Below, in pieces: positions 23,583-32,221 of a stretch of DNA of 64,000 nt. Made by a program: the position numbers and the translations under genes. The notes below the pieces were generated by a model. That model worked only from the letters and a program-made list of their open reading frames with translations. It searched no databases and was not told the origin of the DNA. Source of the DNA: Sphingobacteriia bacterium (GTDB lineage Bacteria > Bacteroidota > Bacteroidia > Chitinophagales > Chitinophagaceae); contig JAFKLS010000017.1 in assembly GCA_017304675.1 (NCBI GenBank), forward strand, positions 620,001 to 684,000, read 5' to 3'. The first letter of the stretch is position 1; each line of letters opens with the position of its first letter.

Positions 23583-24035
23583 ATGCAAATTCTAACACTT
23601 TACAAACGGTATGTAAAAATTACAGACAATCTCAAAAGTATATCATTACTACTCATCCGGTTGGTTTTGGCGTACGGGTTTTATCAACCTGCTGTTATGA
23701 AGGTAAAAGACATACATGCTATTGGGGATTGGTTTAAAGAGTTAGGTATGCCATTCCCTTATATTAATGCATATGCTGCAACTTTTACAGAACTGGCAGG
23801 TTTTGTATTAATTGGGTTAGGCTTTGGTACAAGAATTATTGCCCTGCCAATGATGGTAGTAATGTTAGTAGCCATTAAAACTGTGCATTGGGCTAATGGG
23901 TTTGAAGCCAGCAACAACGGCTTTGAAATTCCACTCTACTATCTTCTGATGCTTTTTTTACTCATTTGTTCCGGCGCAGGTAAAATCAGTATCGACTTTG
24001 TTATTTTTCAGTACCAAAAAGCTAAAAAAGATTAA
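23583..24035 (+). CDS. hvfX: DoxX-family membrane protein of the RiPP cluster
   Basis: A 150-residue inner-membrane protein with four hydrophobic helices in the DoxX pattern: LLLIRLVLAYGFYQPAVMKV, FPYINAYAATFTELAGFVLI, IIALPMMVVMLVAIKTVHWA, EIPLYYLLMLFLLICSGAGK. In Hvf/bufferin operons a DoxX protein is the usual last gene and is named HvfX, with a proposed role in copper-related maturation. The 5-bp gap from the DUF2063 gene supports co-transcription. The exact reaction is unknown. Confidence 0.85.
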   Translation: MQILTLYKRYVKITDNLKSISLLLIRLVLAYGFYQPAVMKVKDIHAIGDWFKELGMPFPYINAYAATFTELAGFVLIGLGFGTRIIALPMMVVMLVAIKTVHWANGFEASNNGFEIPLYYLLMLFLLICSGAGKISIDFVIFQYQKAKKD

Positions 24036-24121
24036 TGCATACAATACACACAACGCTAAAAAGGAGGTGCTCTTTATTGCAAAAGCACAGTAATATGCTT
24101 TTACAATAATAATATTGCAGC

Positions 24122-24736
24122 ATGAATCGGGTAAAAAACATCATTTTCGACTTAGGCGGCGTGTTTATTAATTTAGATTATTCCAAAACCAGGGATGCTT
24201 TCATAGAAGCGGGAGTACACAATTTTAATGAACTCTATACCCAACATCATGTAACCCCTGCATTTCATCAACTCGAAGTTGGCAGTATTACACCCGAAAT
24301 GTTTTATGAGCGTTTAAGGGAGCAAACGGGTATTGCATTATCTGATGCGTTTATTAAAAATGCATGGAACGCCATGCTGCTCAATTTTCCGGAAGAAAGA
24401 ATCTTATGGTTAAAAGAAATAAAAGAGCGATATCGTATTTTCCTGTTCAGCAATACCAACCAGATTCATTATGATCATTTTATGAACACATTTAACCGGC
24501 AATTTGCTGGCAAAGGCTTCAATTCTTACTTTATTAAAGCATATTATTCGCATGAAATGGGACTTCGTAAACCAGATGAAGCTGCATTCAGATTTATTTT
24601 AAACGAACAGCAATTAAATCCGGCAGAAACCCTTTTTATAGACGATACGGAAGGAAATATTGAAGGGGCCAAAAAAGTTGGATTGCAAACCATTTTATTA
24701 TTACCGCCTCAAACCGTTCTTACCCTGGGTCTTTAA
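24122..24736 (+). CDS. HAD-like hydrolase, YihX-type
   Basis: A 204-residue HAD-superfamily phosphatase of subfamily IA. Motif I reads IIFDLGGVFINLD, with the nucleophile Asp in FDLGGV (second Asp replaced by Gly as in YihX-type members). The helical cap (THEMFYERLRE region) follows, then motif II FLFSNTNQ, motif III GLRKPDEAAF (Lys) and motif IV FIDDTEGNIEGAKKVGL (paired Asp). YihX acts on glucose-1-phosphate; the substrate here is unknown. The gene ends in a 4-bp overlap with the convergent DUF4834 gene. Confidence 0.88.
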   Translation: MNRVKNIIFDLGGVFINLDYSKTRDAFIEAGVHNFNELYTQHHVTPAFHQLEVGSITPEMFYERLREQTGIALSDAFIKNAWNAMLLNFPEERILWLKEIKERYRIFLFSNTNQIHYDHFMNTFNRQFAGKGFNSYFIKAYYSHEMGLRKPDEAAFRFILNEQQLNPAETLFIDDTEGNIEGAKKVGLQTILLLPPQTVLTLGL

Positions 24737-24975
24737 TTTTTTATCTCTTCAAAATCTATATAATCGCCAGCCTTGGTATGCGGTTCTTTATCCTTGGCGG
24801 TTGTTTGTTGTTGCTGGCTTTGTTGAAATTGTTGCTGCTCCTGCATTTGCTGCTGCATTTGGCTAACTTTGCTTTTCATTTGAGAAGCAGCTTTGCTTAC
24901 CGGCAATACCAGCTCAAACAGGAATTTATAGATGAAATATGCCAGCAACCCCCAAAAAATTAATTTAATAAACAT
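24733..24975 (-). CDS. DUF4834 family small membrane protein
   Basis: An 80-residue protein: an N-terminal membrane helix (MFIKLIFWGLLAYFIYKFLF), a coiled-coil or Gln-rich segment (QMQQQMQEQQQFQQSQQQQT) and a C-terminal acidic motif (GDYIDFEEIKN). This matches the small DUF4834 proteins of Bacteroidota. Function unknown. It is convergent with the HAD gene and overlaps its stop by 4 bp; upstream is the promoter region of the rimP operon, divergent from it. Confidence 0.85.
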   Translation of the reverse strand: MFIKLIFWGLLAYFIYKFLFELVLPVSKAASQMKSKVSQMQQQMQEQQQFQQSQQQQTTAKDKEPHTKAGDYIDFEEIKN

Positions 24976-25069
24976 AAGGCATCAAAGATAATCAGCTTGT
25001 TTTATTAAGCTTGTTAAAATAGACTTATTGAAAGACGTGCCGGCACAAGTATTATTGCATCTGAAAAAT

Positions 25070-25102
25070 TTTGGAACATAATATCATATTCCCATACATT
25101 TG
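25070..25102 (+). promoter_or_regulatory. Bacteroidota-type promoter of the rimP-nusA-infB operon
   Basis: TTTG at 25070-25073, a 21-base spacer, then TACATTTG at 25095-25102. This fits the Bacteroidota housekeeping pattern TTTG-N19-21-TAnnTTTG. The same 21-base spacing is seen at the MarR promoter (31651-31683). Transcription would begin near 25108, just ahead of the 25121 hairpin. Confidence 0.7.
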
Positions 25103-25120
25103 CAACGGAAATGAAACGAA

Positions 25121-25147
25121 AGAAGGGAACGGCTACCGTTCCCTTCT
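25121..25147 (+). promoter_or_regulatory. Perfect hairpin in the rimP leader
   Basis: Stem AGAAGGGAACGG / CCGTTCCCTTCT, 12 bp with no mismatch, loop CTA. It lies 11 bases ahead of the ATG chosen for rimP and about 13 bases after the predicted transcription start. The 3' side lacks a clean U-run, so this is more a leader structure or attenuator than a strong terminator. If translation began at the ATG at 25111 the hairpin would be coding. Confidence 0.65.
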
Positions 25148-25158
25148 GCTTTATAGAT

Positions 25159-25629
25159 ATGTCAACAGAAACACAAATTCAACAGATTGAGCAACTGGTG
25201 AACGAAATGCTGCAAACAGAAACAGAATATTTCTGTATCAGCATTCGTATAAAACCCACCAATAATATAAAGATTTATCTGGATGGAGATAATGGCCTTG
25301 CGATTGATAAGTGTGTACAGTTCAATCGCAAACTGTATAAAATGATAGAAGAAAAAGGTTGGTATCCTGAAGGAGAATTCAGTTTGGAAGTGTCTTCTCC
25401 GGGAGTAGATGAGCCGTTAAAAAATGAAAGGCAGTATAAGAAAAACATCGGTCGTTCAGTAGAGATTGTTTTTCAGGACGGAAGTAAAAAAGAAGGAAAA
25501 TTAACAGCCGTTGCAGAATCGGATATTATTATAGAACACATATCCGGCAAAGGGAAAAAAGCAGTAACACAGCAACTGGTAATTCCATTTTCAAACATAA
25601 AAACAACAACAGTTCAGGTAAAATTTTAA
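25159..25629 (+). CDS. rimP: Ribosome maturation factor RimP
   Basis: A 156-residue protein that aids 30S subunit assembly, from the ATG at 25159 (MSTETQIQQIEQLVNEML). An in-frame ATG at 25111 would add 16 residues that encode the hairpin stem and look unlike the family. Landmarks: CISIRIKPTNNIKIYLDGDN, GEFSLEVSSPGVDEPLKNER and KKNIGRSVEIVF, then a C-terminal Sm-like beta barrel (KKEGKLTAVAESDIIIEHI). First gene of a classic rimP-nusA-infB operon. Confidence 0.93.
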   Translation: MSTETQIQQIEQLVNEMLQTETEYFCISIRIKPTNNIKIYLDGDNGLAIDKCVQFNRKLYKMIEEKGWYPEGEFSLEVSSPGVDEPLKNERQYKKNIGRSVEIVFQDGSKKEGKLTAVAESDIIIEHISGKGKKAVTQQLVIPFSNIKTTTVQVKF

Positions 25630-25689
25630 AACAGCTACGAATAAGATTGTTCCATCAATCGCTATCGTACATTGAAAATTGTAAATTGT

Positions 25690-26940
25690 ATGGCAAGTAT
25701 TAACTTAATTGATGCGTTTCAGGATTTTAAAGATGCTGAAAATTTAGATCGTCCAACCATGATGAAGGTGGTGGAAGATGTATTTAAAACATTGTTACGC
25801 AAAAAATACGGTAGTGATGAAAATTTTGATGTGATTGTAAATGCCGAGAAAGGAGATCTGGAAATCATCCGCCGAAGAATGATTGTTGAAGACGGTGAAG
25901 TTAACGACCCCCTTGCCGAAGTTGCTTATTCCGATGCCGTTAAAATAGAACCGGATTTTGAAGTAGGCGAAGAATTATATGAAGAAGTTGATATGTTGGA
26001 TTTTGGCCGTCGTGCCATTCTTGCCGCCAAACAAACACTGGCAAGCCGTATTAGCGACCTGAAGAAAAACGTGCTGGTAAAAAAATATGCCGACAGAATT
26101 GGCGAAATCATCAGTGCAGAAGTATACCAGGTTTGGAAAAAAGAAGTGCTCTTGCTGGATGAAGAAGGCAATGAACTTATTCTTCCCAAATCAGAACAAA
26201 TTCCACAGGATTACTTTAAAAAAGGAGAAAATACCCGGGCAGTGGTTGAAAGGGTTGACATGAAAAACAACACACCGGTAATCATTTTGTCTAGAACAAG
26301 TCCAAGCTTCCTTGCCAAATTACTGGAAATAGAAGTTCCTGAAATATTCGATGGCCTGATTGCCATTAAGAAAATTGTAAGAGAACCCGGAGAAAGAGCA
26401 AAAGTCGCGGTTGAGAGTTATGACGACAGGATTGACCCGGTTGGCGCCTGTGTGGGTATGAAAGGAAGCCGTATACACGGCATAGTGAGAGAATTAAAAA
26501 ATGAAAATATTGATGTAATTAACTTTACCACCAATATTCAGTTACTTATTCAACGTTCTCTAACACCGGCCAAGATTAGTTACATGAACCTGGACACAGA
26601 GAAAAAACAGGCAGATGTTTATCTTAAGGCAGATCAGGTTTCTCTGGCAATTGGCCGCAGAGGAGTGAATATTAAATTGGCCTGCGAACTTACCGGCTAT
26701 GAAATAGACGTATTCAGAGAAGACGAAGAACAAACAGATGAATTTGATATTGACCTGGATGAATTCAGTGATGAAATTGATGCATGGATCATTGACGAAT
26801 TTAAACGTGTTGGTTGCGATACTGCCAGAAGCGTATTAAAACTTACTCCGGATGAACTGGAAAGAAGAACAGACCTGGAAAAAGAAACTATTGCAGACGT
26901 GATCAGGATCTTAAAAGAAGAATTTGAAAAAGAGGCGTAA
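25690..26940 (+). CDS. nusA: Transcription termination/antitermination factor NusA
   Basis: A 416-residue RNA-binding factor acting at pauses and terminators and in rRNA antitermination. I chose the ATG at 25690 (MASINLIDAFQDFKDAENLD) over a TTG six codons upstream. Order: N-terminal RNA-polymerase-binding domain (1-125), S1 domain (ISAEVYQVWKKEVLLLDEEG, about 137-200), first KH (AKLLEIEVPEIFDGLIAIKK, about 215-285) with GACVGMKGSRIHGIVRELKN, second KH (ADVYLKADQVSLAIGRRGVN), then a helix-hairpin-helix tail (IDEFKRVGCDTARSVLKLTP). No E. coli-type second acidic repeat. Lies 60 bp after rimP. Confidence 0.96.
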   Translation: MASINLIDAFQDFKDAENLDRPTMMKVVEDVFKTLLRKKYGSDENFDVIVNAEKGDLEIIRRRMIVEDGEVNDPLAEVAYSDAVKIEPDFEVGEELYEEVDMLDFGRRAILAAKQTLASRISDLKKNVLVKKYADRIGEIISAEVYQVWKKEVLLLDEEGNELILPKSEQIPQDYFKKGENTRAVVERVDMKNNTPVIILSRTSPSFLAKLLEIEVPEIFDGLIAIKKIVREPGERAKVAVESYDDRIDPVGACVGMKGSRIHGIVRELKNENIDVINFTTNIQLLIQRSLTPAKISYMNLDTEKKQADVYLKADQVSLAIGRRGVNIKLACELTGYEIDVFREDEEQTDEFDIDLDEFSDEIDAWIIDEFKRVGCDTARSVLKLTPDELERRTDLEKETIADVIRILKEEFEKEA

Positions 26941-27012
26941 GGCCCATTCATTAAAAATCAATAAAACGATTGGCTAAACAATTAATCAACGCAAATCGTT
27001 CATAAAAAAAAT

Positions 27013-30000
27013 ATGTCAGAACTCAAATTACCAAGGTTGTTAGCAGCGGCTAAAGAATTTAATGTTGGGCAAGAAACCATCATAGATTTTTTGGCAAAGA
27101 AAGGATTTAAAAAAGATGATCTGAAGCCTACTGCAAAGCTTACAGAAGAAATGTACTATGCTTTGCAGGCAGAGTTTCAAAGCGACAAAGTTGCCAAAAA
27201 CAAGGCCGACCAGGTTGAAATTCCTAAAGGAAGCAATATAGAACGTAAAAAGAAAGACGAGGAAGAAATCGTTTTCAAAAAAGAAGATAAAAAAACTTCT
27301 GCACCGGCACCAATTACAAAAGAAGAACCTAAACCTGTAATAGCAGAGCCGGAGGCGCCAGTAGTTGTGGAAAACCCGGTTAAACCGGTTGAAGTGGCAG
27401 AAGAAGAACCAGAGAATGAAACGGTTTCTCCGGTAGTAAAAGTAGAAGCACCAGAAATAGAAGGGCCCAAGATTATTGATAAAATAGATTTAAGTGCAAT
27501 AGACTCTTCTACACGCCCTAAAAAATCTGTAAAGAAAAAAGAAGAAGAATCAGCAGAAGAAATGCCTGCTGAAACCACTGTGCAACCTCCTGTTGTGGCC
27601 ATACCTGATGTTAAAGAACACAAAGAAGAAGCTGTTAGCATCCCACAACAGCAGGAGCCTCAAAAAGAAAAAGAAGCGGAAAAAGTTACGCCTGCAGAGG
27701 CAATAGTAATACAGCCATCTGCTCCAACTGCAACTATACCGGCCGCCCCGGTAACTGAACCTCCATCAGGAGAAGCCCCGGTTATTGAGAATATAGAAGT
27801 GGAAAAATTGAGCGGCCCGAAAATACTTGGAAAAATAACCCTTCCGGTAGATAGCGATACAAGGCCTAAACCTGTTGCAAGAGAAGAACAAAGGAAACGT
27901 AAGAGAATACCGGTTGATAAAAAGCAGGGCGGCAATATTCAGCACGTAGATTTCAGAAAAGACAATAATAATCAGCAGGGCCAAGGCCAAAACAGGCCTG
28001 GCGGTAATCAACAGGGTGGCGGGTTCAACCGTGGTGGTGGCAACAATCAAAATAGAGGTGGGGGACATCAGGGCGGAGGATTTAACCGTGGCGGTGGTAA
28101 CCAGCAGCGTGGTGGTGGTTTTAACCGAGGTAACCATCATCAACCTCATAAAAGAGAGGAAAAAGAAATCGACGCAAAAGAAATTCAGGATAAGATTAAA
28201 GAAACGCAGGCCAAGCTGGCTGGTGCCGGCGGCAGAGGTAAGAGCTTAAAAGCCAAGTACAGAAAGGCGAAAAGAGAAGAGGCTGCCGAAGCAATGAATG
28301 AAATGGAACAGGATAATAAACTTCAGGTAACTGAATTTGTTACTGTAAGTGAGTTAGCCAATTTAATGGATGTAAACTTTACTGATATCATCAGTAAATG
28401 TATGAGCCTGGGTATAATGGTATCTATTAACCAGCGATTAGATGCTGAAGTAATAGAACTGGTTGCCAGTGAGTTTGGTTACGAGGTTGAATTTGCAGGA
28501 ATTGATGAAGTGGAAGAAGAAGAAACAGATGAAGCGGATAGCGATGAAAACTTAACAGGACGACCTCCTATCGTAACCATAATGGGCCACGTAGACCATG
28601 GTAAAACCTCTTTGCTGGATTATATAAGAAATGCCAATGTGGTTGCAGGAGAAGCCGGCGGTATTACCCAGCACATTGGAGCATATGAAGTACAATTGCC
28701 TTCAGGTAAACATATTACCTTCTTAGATACACCGGGCCACGAAGCCTTTACAGCTATGCGTGCCCGTGGTGCGAAAGTTACTGATATTGCTGTTATTGTA
28801 GTAGCGGCCGATGATGCAGTAATGCCTCAAACAAAAGAGGCAATAAGCCATGCCCAGGCGGCAGGTGTTCCTATGATCTTTGCAATTAATAAAATTGATA
28901 AAGATGGCGCTAACCCTCAGAAAATATACGAGCAATTATCTCAAATGAATTTGCTGGTAGAAGAATGGGGCGGTAAATACCAGTCGCAAGAATTAAGTGC
29001 TAAAAAAGGATTGAATGTAGATTTACTGCTGGATAAAATTTTATTGGAAGCGGAGCTATTAGATGTGAAAGCTAATCCTGATAAGGAAGCTACCGGTACC
29101 ATAATAGAAGCTTCTTTAGATAAGGGGCGTGGTTATGTGGCTACCATTTTGGTACAAAACGGAACCTTAAAGCAAGGTGACCTGATTGTGAGCGGCCAAT
29201 ATTTCGGTCGTGTAAAAGCCATGTTTAATGAAAGAAATCAACGTGTGGAAGAAGCGCCTCCATCAACCCCTGTGGTTATTTTAGGATTGAATGGTGCACC
29301 TCAGGCAGGCGAGAAATTTAAAGTATATGCAGACGAAGCAGAGGCAAAAGAAATTGCGTTGAAGAGAGCACAAATCTTACGTGAGCAGGGATTAAGAGCG
29401 AAGAAACATATTACGCTGGATGAAATTGGCCGCCGTTTGGCTCTCGGAAACTTCAAAGAACTGAACATTATTATTAAAGGTGATGTGGATGGTTCTGTAG
29501 AAGCATTGAGCGATTCTTTACAAAAACTGTCTACCCAAGAAATTGTGGTAAGAGTGGTGCATAAAGGCGTTGGCCAGATATCTGAAAGTGATGTATTGCT
29601 GGCTACAGCGTCAGATGCAATTTTAATAGGGTTTAATGTACGCCCTTCTGTTCAGGCAAATAGGCTGGCTCAATCCGAAGGTGTTGAAATTAAAATGTAC
29701 TCCATTATTTACAACGCTATTGAGGAAATTAAGAGCGCCATGGAAGGTATGTTGGAGCCTAAGATTCAGGAGAAAGAAGTGGCTACCGTTGAGATTAGAG
29801 AAGTGTATAAATTTGATAAAGCTACTGTTGCAGGATGTTATGTGGTGGATGGAAAAATTAAACGCGATGCCAAGATACGTGTATTCAGAGACGGTATATT
29901 GCTGTATCCGAGAACAGAAGGCGGCTTCGCAGAGCTGGGCAGTCTGAAACGATATAAAGACGATGTAAAAGAAGTTCCGAGCAATATGGAGTGTGGCTTA

Positions 30001-30081
30001 ACCGTTAAAAACTTCTCAGACATACAACAGGGAGATACTTTGGTTGCTTTTGAGGAAGAAGAGATCAAAAGAACATTATAA
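27013..30081 (+). CDS. infB: Translation initiation factor IF-2
   Basis: A 1022-residue GTPase that brings fMet-tRNA to the 30S subunit. N-terminal IF2_N helix domain ([14 protein letters not shown] type, 1-55), then a long Lys/Glu/Pro/Val-rich disordered stretch (60-315), a Gly/Arg/Asn/Gln-rich tract of about 55 residues (321-379, with GGGFNRGGG units), a second IF2_N region (435-495), then the G domain: GHVDHGKT at 525-532, DTPGHE at 572, NKID at 626. Beta-barrel and C-terminal domains follow, with [10 protein letters not shown] and the [20 protein letters not shown] segment that binds fMet-tRNA. Third gene of the rimP operon. Confidence 0.98.
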   Translation: MSELKLPRLLAAAKEFNVGQETIIDFLAKKGFKKDDLKPTAKLTEEMYYALQAEFQSDKVAKNKADQVEIPKGSNIERKKKDEEEIVFKKEDKKTSAPAPITKEEPKPVIAEPEAPVVVENPVKPVEVAEEEPENETVSPVVKVEAPEIEGPKIIDKIDLSAIDSSTRPKKSVKKKEEESAEEMPAETTVQPPVVAIPDVKEHKEEAVSIPQQQEPQKEKEAEKVTPAEAIVIQPSAPTATIPAAPVTEPPSGEAPVIENIEVEKLSGPKILGKITLPVDSDTRPKPVAREEQRKRKRIPVDKKQGGNIQHVDFRKDNNNQQGQGQNRPGGNQQGGGFNRGGGNNQNRGGGHQGGGFNRGGGNQQRGGGFNRGNHHQPHKREEKEIDAKEIQDKIKETQAKLAGAGGRGKSLKAKYRKAKREEAAEAMNEMEQDNKLQVTEFVTVSELANLMDVNFTDIISKCMSLGIMVSINQRLDAEVIELVASEFGYEVEFAGIDEVEEEETDEADSDENLTGRPPIVTIMGHVDHGKTSLLDYIRNANVVAGEAGGITQHIGAYEVQLPSGKHITFLDTPGHEAFTAMRARGAKVTDIAVIVVAADDAVMPQTKEAISHAQAAGVPMIFAINKIDKDGANPQKIYEQLSQMNLLVEEWGGKYQSQELSAKKGLNVDLLLDKILLEAELLDVKANPDKEATGTIIEASLDKGRGYVATILVQNGTLKQGDLIVSGQYFGRVKAMFNERNQRVEEAPPSTPVVILGLNGAPQAGEKFKVYADEAEAKEIALKRAQILREQGLRAKKHITLDEIGRRLALGNFKELNIIIKGDVDGSVEALSDSLQKLSTQEIVVRVVHKGVGQISESDVLLATASDAILIGFNVRPSVQANRLAQSEGVEIKMYSIIYNAIEEIKSAMEGMLEPKIQEKEVATVEIREVYKFDKATVAGCYVVDGKIKRDAKIRVFRDGILLYPRTEGGFAELGSLKRYKDDVKEVPSNMECGLTVKNFSDIQQGDTLVAFEEEEIKRTL

Positions 30082-30094
30082 TTTAAATACACTC

Positions 30095-30156
30095 AATGGT
30101 TCACAGGTGGTATCATGGAAAATTCATCAGCCATGAAGAATAACTTGTGAACCATT
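30095..30156 (+). terminator. Nested hairpin terminator after infB
   Basis: Outer stem AATGGTTCACA / TGTGAACCATT (11 bp, 30095-30105 with 30146-30156) encloses an inner stem TCATGG / CCATGA (30113-30118 with 30131-30136), followed by a T-rich stretch. It begins 14 bases after the infB stop and ends the operon. Confidence 0.7.
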
Positions 30157-30208
30157 TTATGTTTTGTTAAAACAAAAAGCAATAAACAGTAACATCGCCT
30201 CTAAATTT

Positions 30209-30216
30209 TACTTTTG
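30209..30216 (+). promoter_or_regulatory. -7 element ahead of the SurA-like gene
   Basis: TACTTTTG fits TAnnTTTG and lies 20 bases upstream of the ATG at 30237. I see no good -33 TTTG at the expected distance. Confidence 0.4.
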
Positions 30217-30236
30217 AGATAATTGAACAAAGTTTT

Positions 30237-31604
30237 ATGAAGAAATTGATCGTATTCTTTTCGTTATTCGCCGTACATCTTGCGCTTTCTGCCCAAACCA
30301 AAAAAGTAATAGCAGATAAAATAGTAGGCCAGGTGGGTGATAAGGTAATTCTTCAATCAGATATTAATAATGCCATTTCAGATTACAAACGTCAGGGTCA
30401 GGAATTGCCCAACAATCCGGAATGTGCCTTTATGCAGGGCCAACTGATTCAAAAAGCACTAATGCTACAGGCAGAAAAAGATTCGCTGAATGTTAGCGAA
30501 GATGAAATTGAAGCAGCATTGGATAACCAGATAAGAGGATTTATCAGGGAATACGGATCAAAAGATGCACTGGAAGAAATTGCAGGGCAAACAGTATACC
30601 AGATTAAAGAATCTTTTCGCCAGATATTTAAAGAGAGAAAGCTGGCAGACCAAATGCGTAATAAAATCGTAGAAAGTATTAAGATTACACCTACAGAAGC
30701 AAAAATATATTGGGACAAGATACCGAAAGACAGCCTGCCTTTTTACGAAACGGAAATAGAGATCAGCCAAATATCCGTTCAACCCAAAGCCAATAAAGAT
30801 GTGGAAGAGTATGTGGTAAAGCAGCTATATGATTATAAGCGGCAGGTGGAAAGTGGCGGAAAAAGATTTGAGCAGCTCGCAAAATTATATTCAGACGATA
30901 AAGGAACAGAAAACCAGGGAGGCACTTTAGCCATTAACAGAAATGATAAAGGCGTAATTGATGCAGCATTTCTTGCAGGAGCCTTTCGCTTAAAAGAAGG
31001 GCAGGTATCGCCGGTAATTAAATCAAAATTCGGGTATCATATTATTTATATGATTAGCCGGGCAGGAGACGATGCCGTGGTTAGGCATATTTTAAAAGTA
31101 CCTCCTGTAACAGATGGCGAAATTAAAATTGCCATTGATAAATTAGATTCTGTAAGAAACCTGTTGCTTGCAAAACAGATTAGTTTCGGAGAGGCGGTAA
31201 GCAAGTTCAGCGATGATGAAAGTGCTAAATATAATGGAGGTTCTATACAGGCAATGAATGGGTCTACCTATATTACAATTGATCAATTGCCTGATAAAGA
31301 CCTTGTTCCACTGATTAAAGAGTTAAAACCAGGGGAATATTCTAAACCACAGGTATTTACAGATGAACAAAGAGGAAGAAAAATGGTGCGCCTTGTTTAT
31401 TTAAAAACCAAAACACAGCCACATAGAGAGAATTTTAAAGACGATTATAATAAAATAGCTCAACGTGCCCTGGAGGAGAAAAAACAAAAGCAATTGGAAA
31501 ATTGGTTTAACGAACACCTACCCTCATACTATATTGCCATAGATAAGCAATTTGCGGGCTGCCCCAGCCTGAACCTATGGTTAAAATATGCTGCAAATAA
31601 ATAA
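30237..31604 (+). CDS. SurA-like periplasmic peptidyl-prolyl isomerase
   Basis: A 455-residue chaperone/isomerase for outer-membrane proteins. Signal peptide (MKKLIVFFSLFAVHLALSAQ), SurA N-terminal helical chaperone region (DKIVGQVGDKVILQSDINNA, then KALMLQAEKDSLNVSEDEIE), then two parvulin-type (PpiC) domains: about 170-275 (FEQLAKLYSDDKGTENQGG, FRLKEGQVSPVIKSKFGYHI) and 280-385 (FGEAVSKFSDDESAKYNGGS, LVPLIKELKPGEYSKPQVFT). The second has the weaker YHI-type end. Acts in the periplasm; ends in a strong terminator. Confidence 0.9.
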   Translation: MKKLIVFFSLFAVHLALSAQTKKVIADKIVGQVGDKVILQSDINNAISDYKRQGQELPNNPECAFMQGQLIQKALMLQAEKDSLNVSEDEIEAALDNQIRGFIREYGSKDALEEIAGQTVYQIKESFRQIFKERKLADQMRNKIVESIKITPTEAKIYWDKIPKDSLPFYETEIEISQISVQPKANKDVEEYVVKQLYDYKRQVESGGKRFEQLAKLYSDDKGTENQGGTLAINRNDKGVIDAAFLAGAFRLKEGQVSPVIKSKFGYHIIYMISRAGDDAVVRHILKVPPVTDGEIKIAIDKLDSVRNLLLAKQISFGEAVSKFSDDESAKYNGGSIQAMNGSTYITIDQLPDKDLVPLIKELKPGEYSKPQVFTDEQRGRKMVRLVYLKTKTQPHRENFKDDYNKIAQRALEEKKQKQLENWFNEHLPSYYIAIDKQFAGCPSLNLWLKYAANK

Positions 31605-31607
31605 TGT

Positions 31608-31633
31608 AAAGGCCTCATTGCGAGGCCTTTTTT
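31608..31633 (+). terminator. Rho-independent terminator
   Basis: AAAGGCCTC / GAGGCCTTT, a 9-bp stem with loop ATTGC, followed by T residues. It ends 29 bases after the SurA-like stop and just before the MarR promoter. Confidence 0.88.
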
Positions 31634-31650
31634 AATGGAGTAAAAATAAA

Positions 31651-31683
31651 TTTGGAAATTACATGTACATACATGTATATTTG
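31651..31683 (+). promoter_or_regulatory. marR promoter with embedded palindromic operator
   Basis: TTTG at 31651-31654, 21 bases, TATATTTG at 31676-31683. The spacer holds ACATGTACATACATGT (31661-31676), two ACATGT half-sites around a 4-base centre. A closely related perfect palindrome precedes the next gene (32164-32179). This is the layout of a self-repressed MarR operator that blocks the -33/-7 region. Confidence 0.75.
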
Positions 31684-31687
31684 TGTT

Positions 31688-32146
31688 GTGAAATTAGAAA
31701 CAGCCATACAAAGTACAAAATTTAAAAGTGAAGTGCATAAAGCAGGATTAAACATTCTGTACACTGCATGGTGGTTAAAAACAATGGGCAGTGCAGAATT
31801 AAAAGAATTTGGCTTAACACATGAACAATACAATGTGTTGAGGATTTTAAAAGGGAAACATCCCGAACAAATGTGCGTAAGAGACATTGCAGAAAGGATG
31901 ATAGAAAAAAATTCAAATGTACCAAGAATCATAGACCGCTTGGTGGTAAAGAAGCTGGTGAAGAGGTGCCAGGGCGAGATAGATGCAAGGCAAACCATGA
32001 TGAGTTTAACACAGGCTGGTATACATATGCTGGAAGTAACAACGCCCAGGTTAGATAAGGTGTTTGATGAATGTATTGCCATTACCAGCCAGGAGGCTTA
32101 CGCATTGAATACATTATTGGAAAAATTGAGGGAAGGAGAGGAATAA
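31688..32146 (+). CDS. MarR-family transcriptional regulator
   Basis: A 152-residue winged-helix repressor, from the GTG at 31688 (V-K-L-E-T-A-I). Starts further upstream would lie within the promoter. The GTG is only about 5 bases past the -7 element, so translation may be leaderless. Wing-helix landmarks: NILYTAWWLKTMGSAELKEF, LTHEQYNVLRILKGKHPEQM, DIAERMIEKNSNVPRIIDRL (recognition helix) and VKRCQGEIDARQTMMSLTQA (wing). The related family includes redox-active Cys regulators; Cys in EQMCVRD may have this role (inference). It likely controls itself and the pirin operon downstream. Confidence 0.88.
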   Translation: MKLETAIQSTKFKSEVHKAGLNILYTAWWLKTMGSAELKEFGLTHEQYNVLRILKGKHPEQMCVRDIAERMIEKNSNVPRIIDRLVVKKLVKRCQGEIDARQTMMSLTQAGIHMLEVTTPRLDKVFDECIAITSQEAYALNTLLEKLREGEE

Positions 32147-32163
32147 AAAAAATTTTCTCAAAA

Positions 32164-32179
32164 ACATGTATATACATGT
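32164..32179 (+). promoter_or_regulatory. Perfect palindromic operator before the pirin operon
   Basis: ACATGTATATACATGT is a perfect 16-bp palindrome, 17 bases after the marR stop and 43 bases before the first pirin ATG. It shares the ACATGT-N4-ACATGT design with the marR operator at 31661. Confidence 0.78.
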
Positions 32180-32221
32180 AATTCGGTTTAAACACTTAAA
32201 TAAATATAAAAAGGAGTCAAT

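Noticed and set aside
24060..24075. AAGGAGGTG Shine-Dalgarno-like sequence before the HAD gene
   Set aside because: It is about 50 bases from the ATG at 24122 and no start codon with a long frame follows it at a usual distance.
25111..25158. Upstream ATG for rimP
   Set aside because: It would start just a few bases from the predicted transcription start and add 16 residues encoded by a perfect hairpin that do not resemble RimP. The ATG at 25159 fits the family.
27177..28149. Long antisense frames across the infB linker
   Set aside because: The Lys/Glu- and Gly-rich linker of IF-2 has few stops on the reverse strand. The Ser/Thr-rich antisense peptides are artefacts of that composition.
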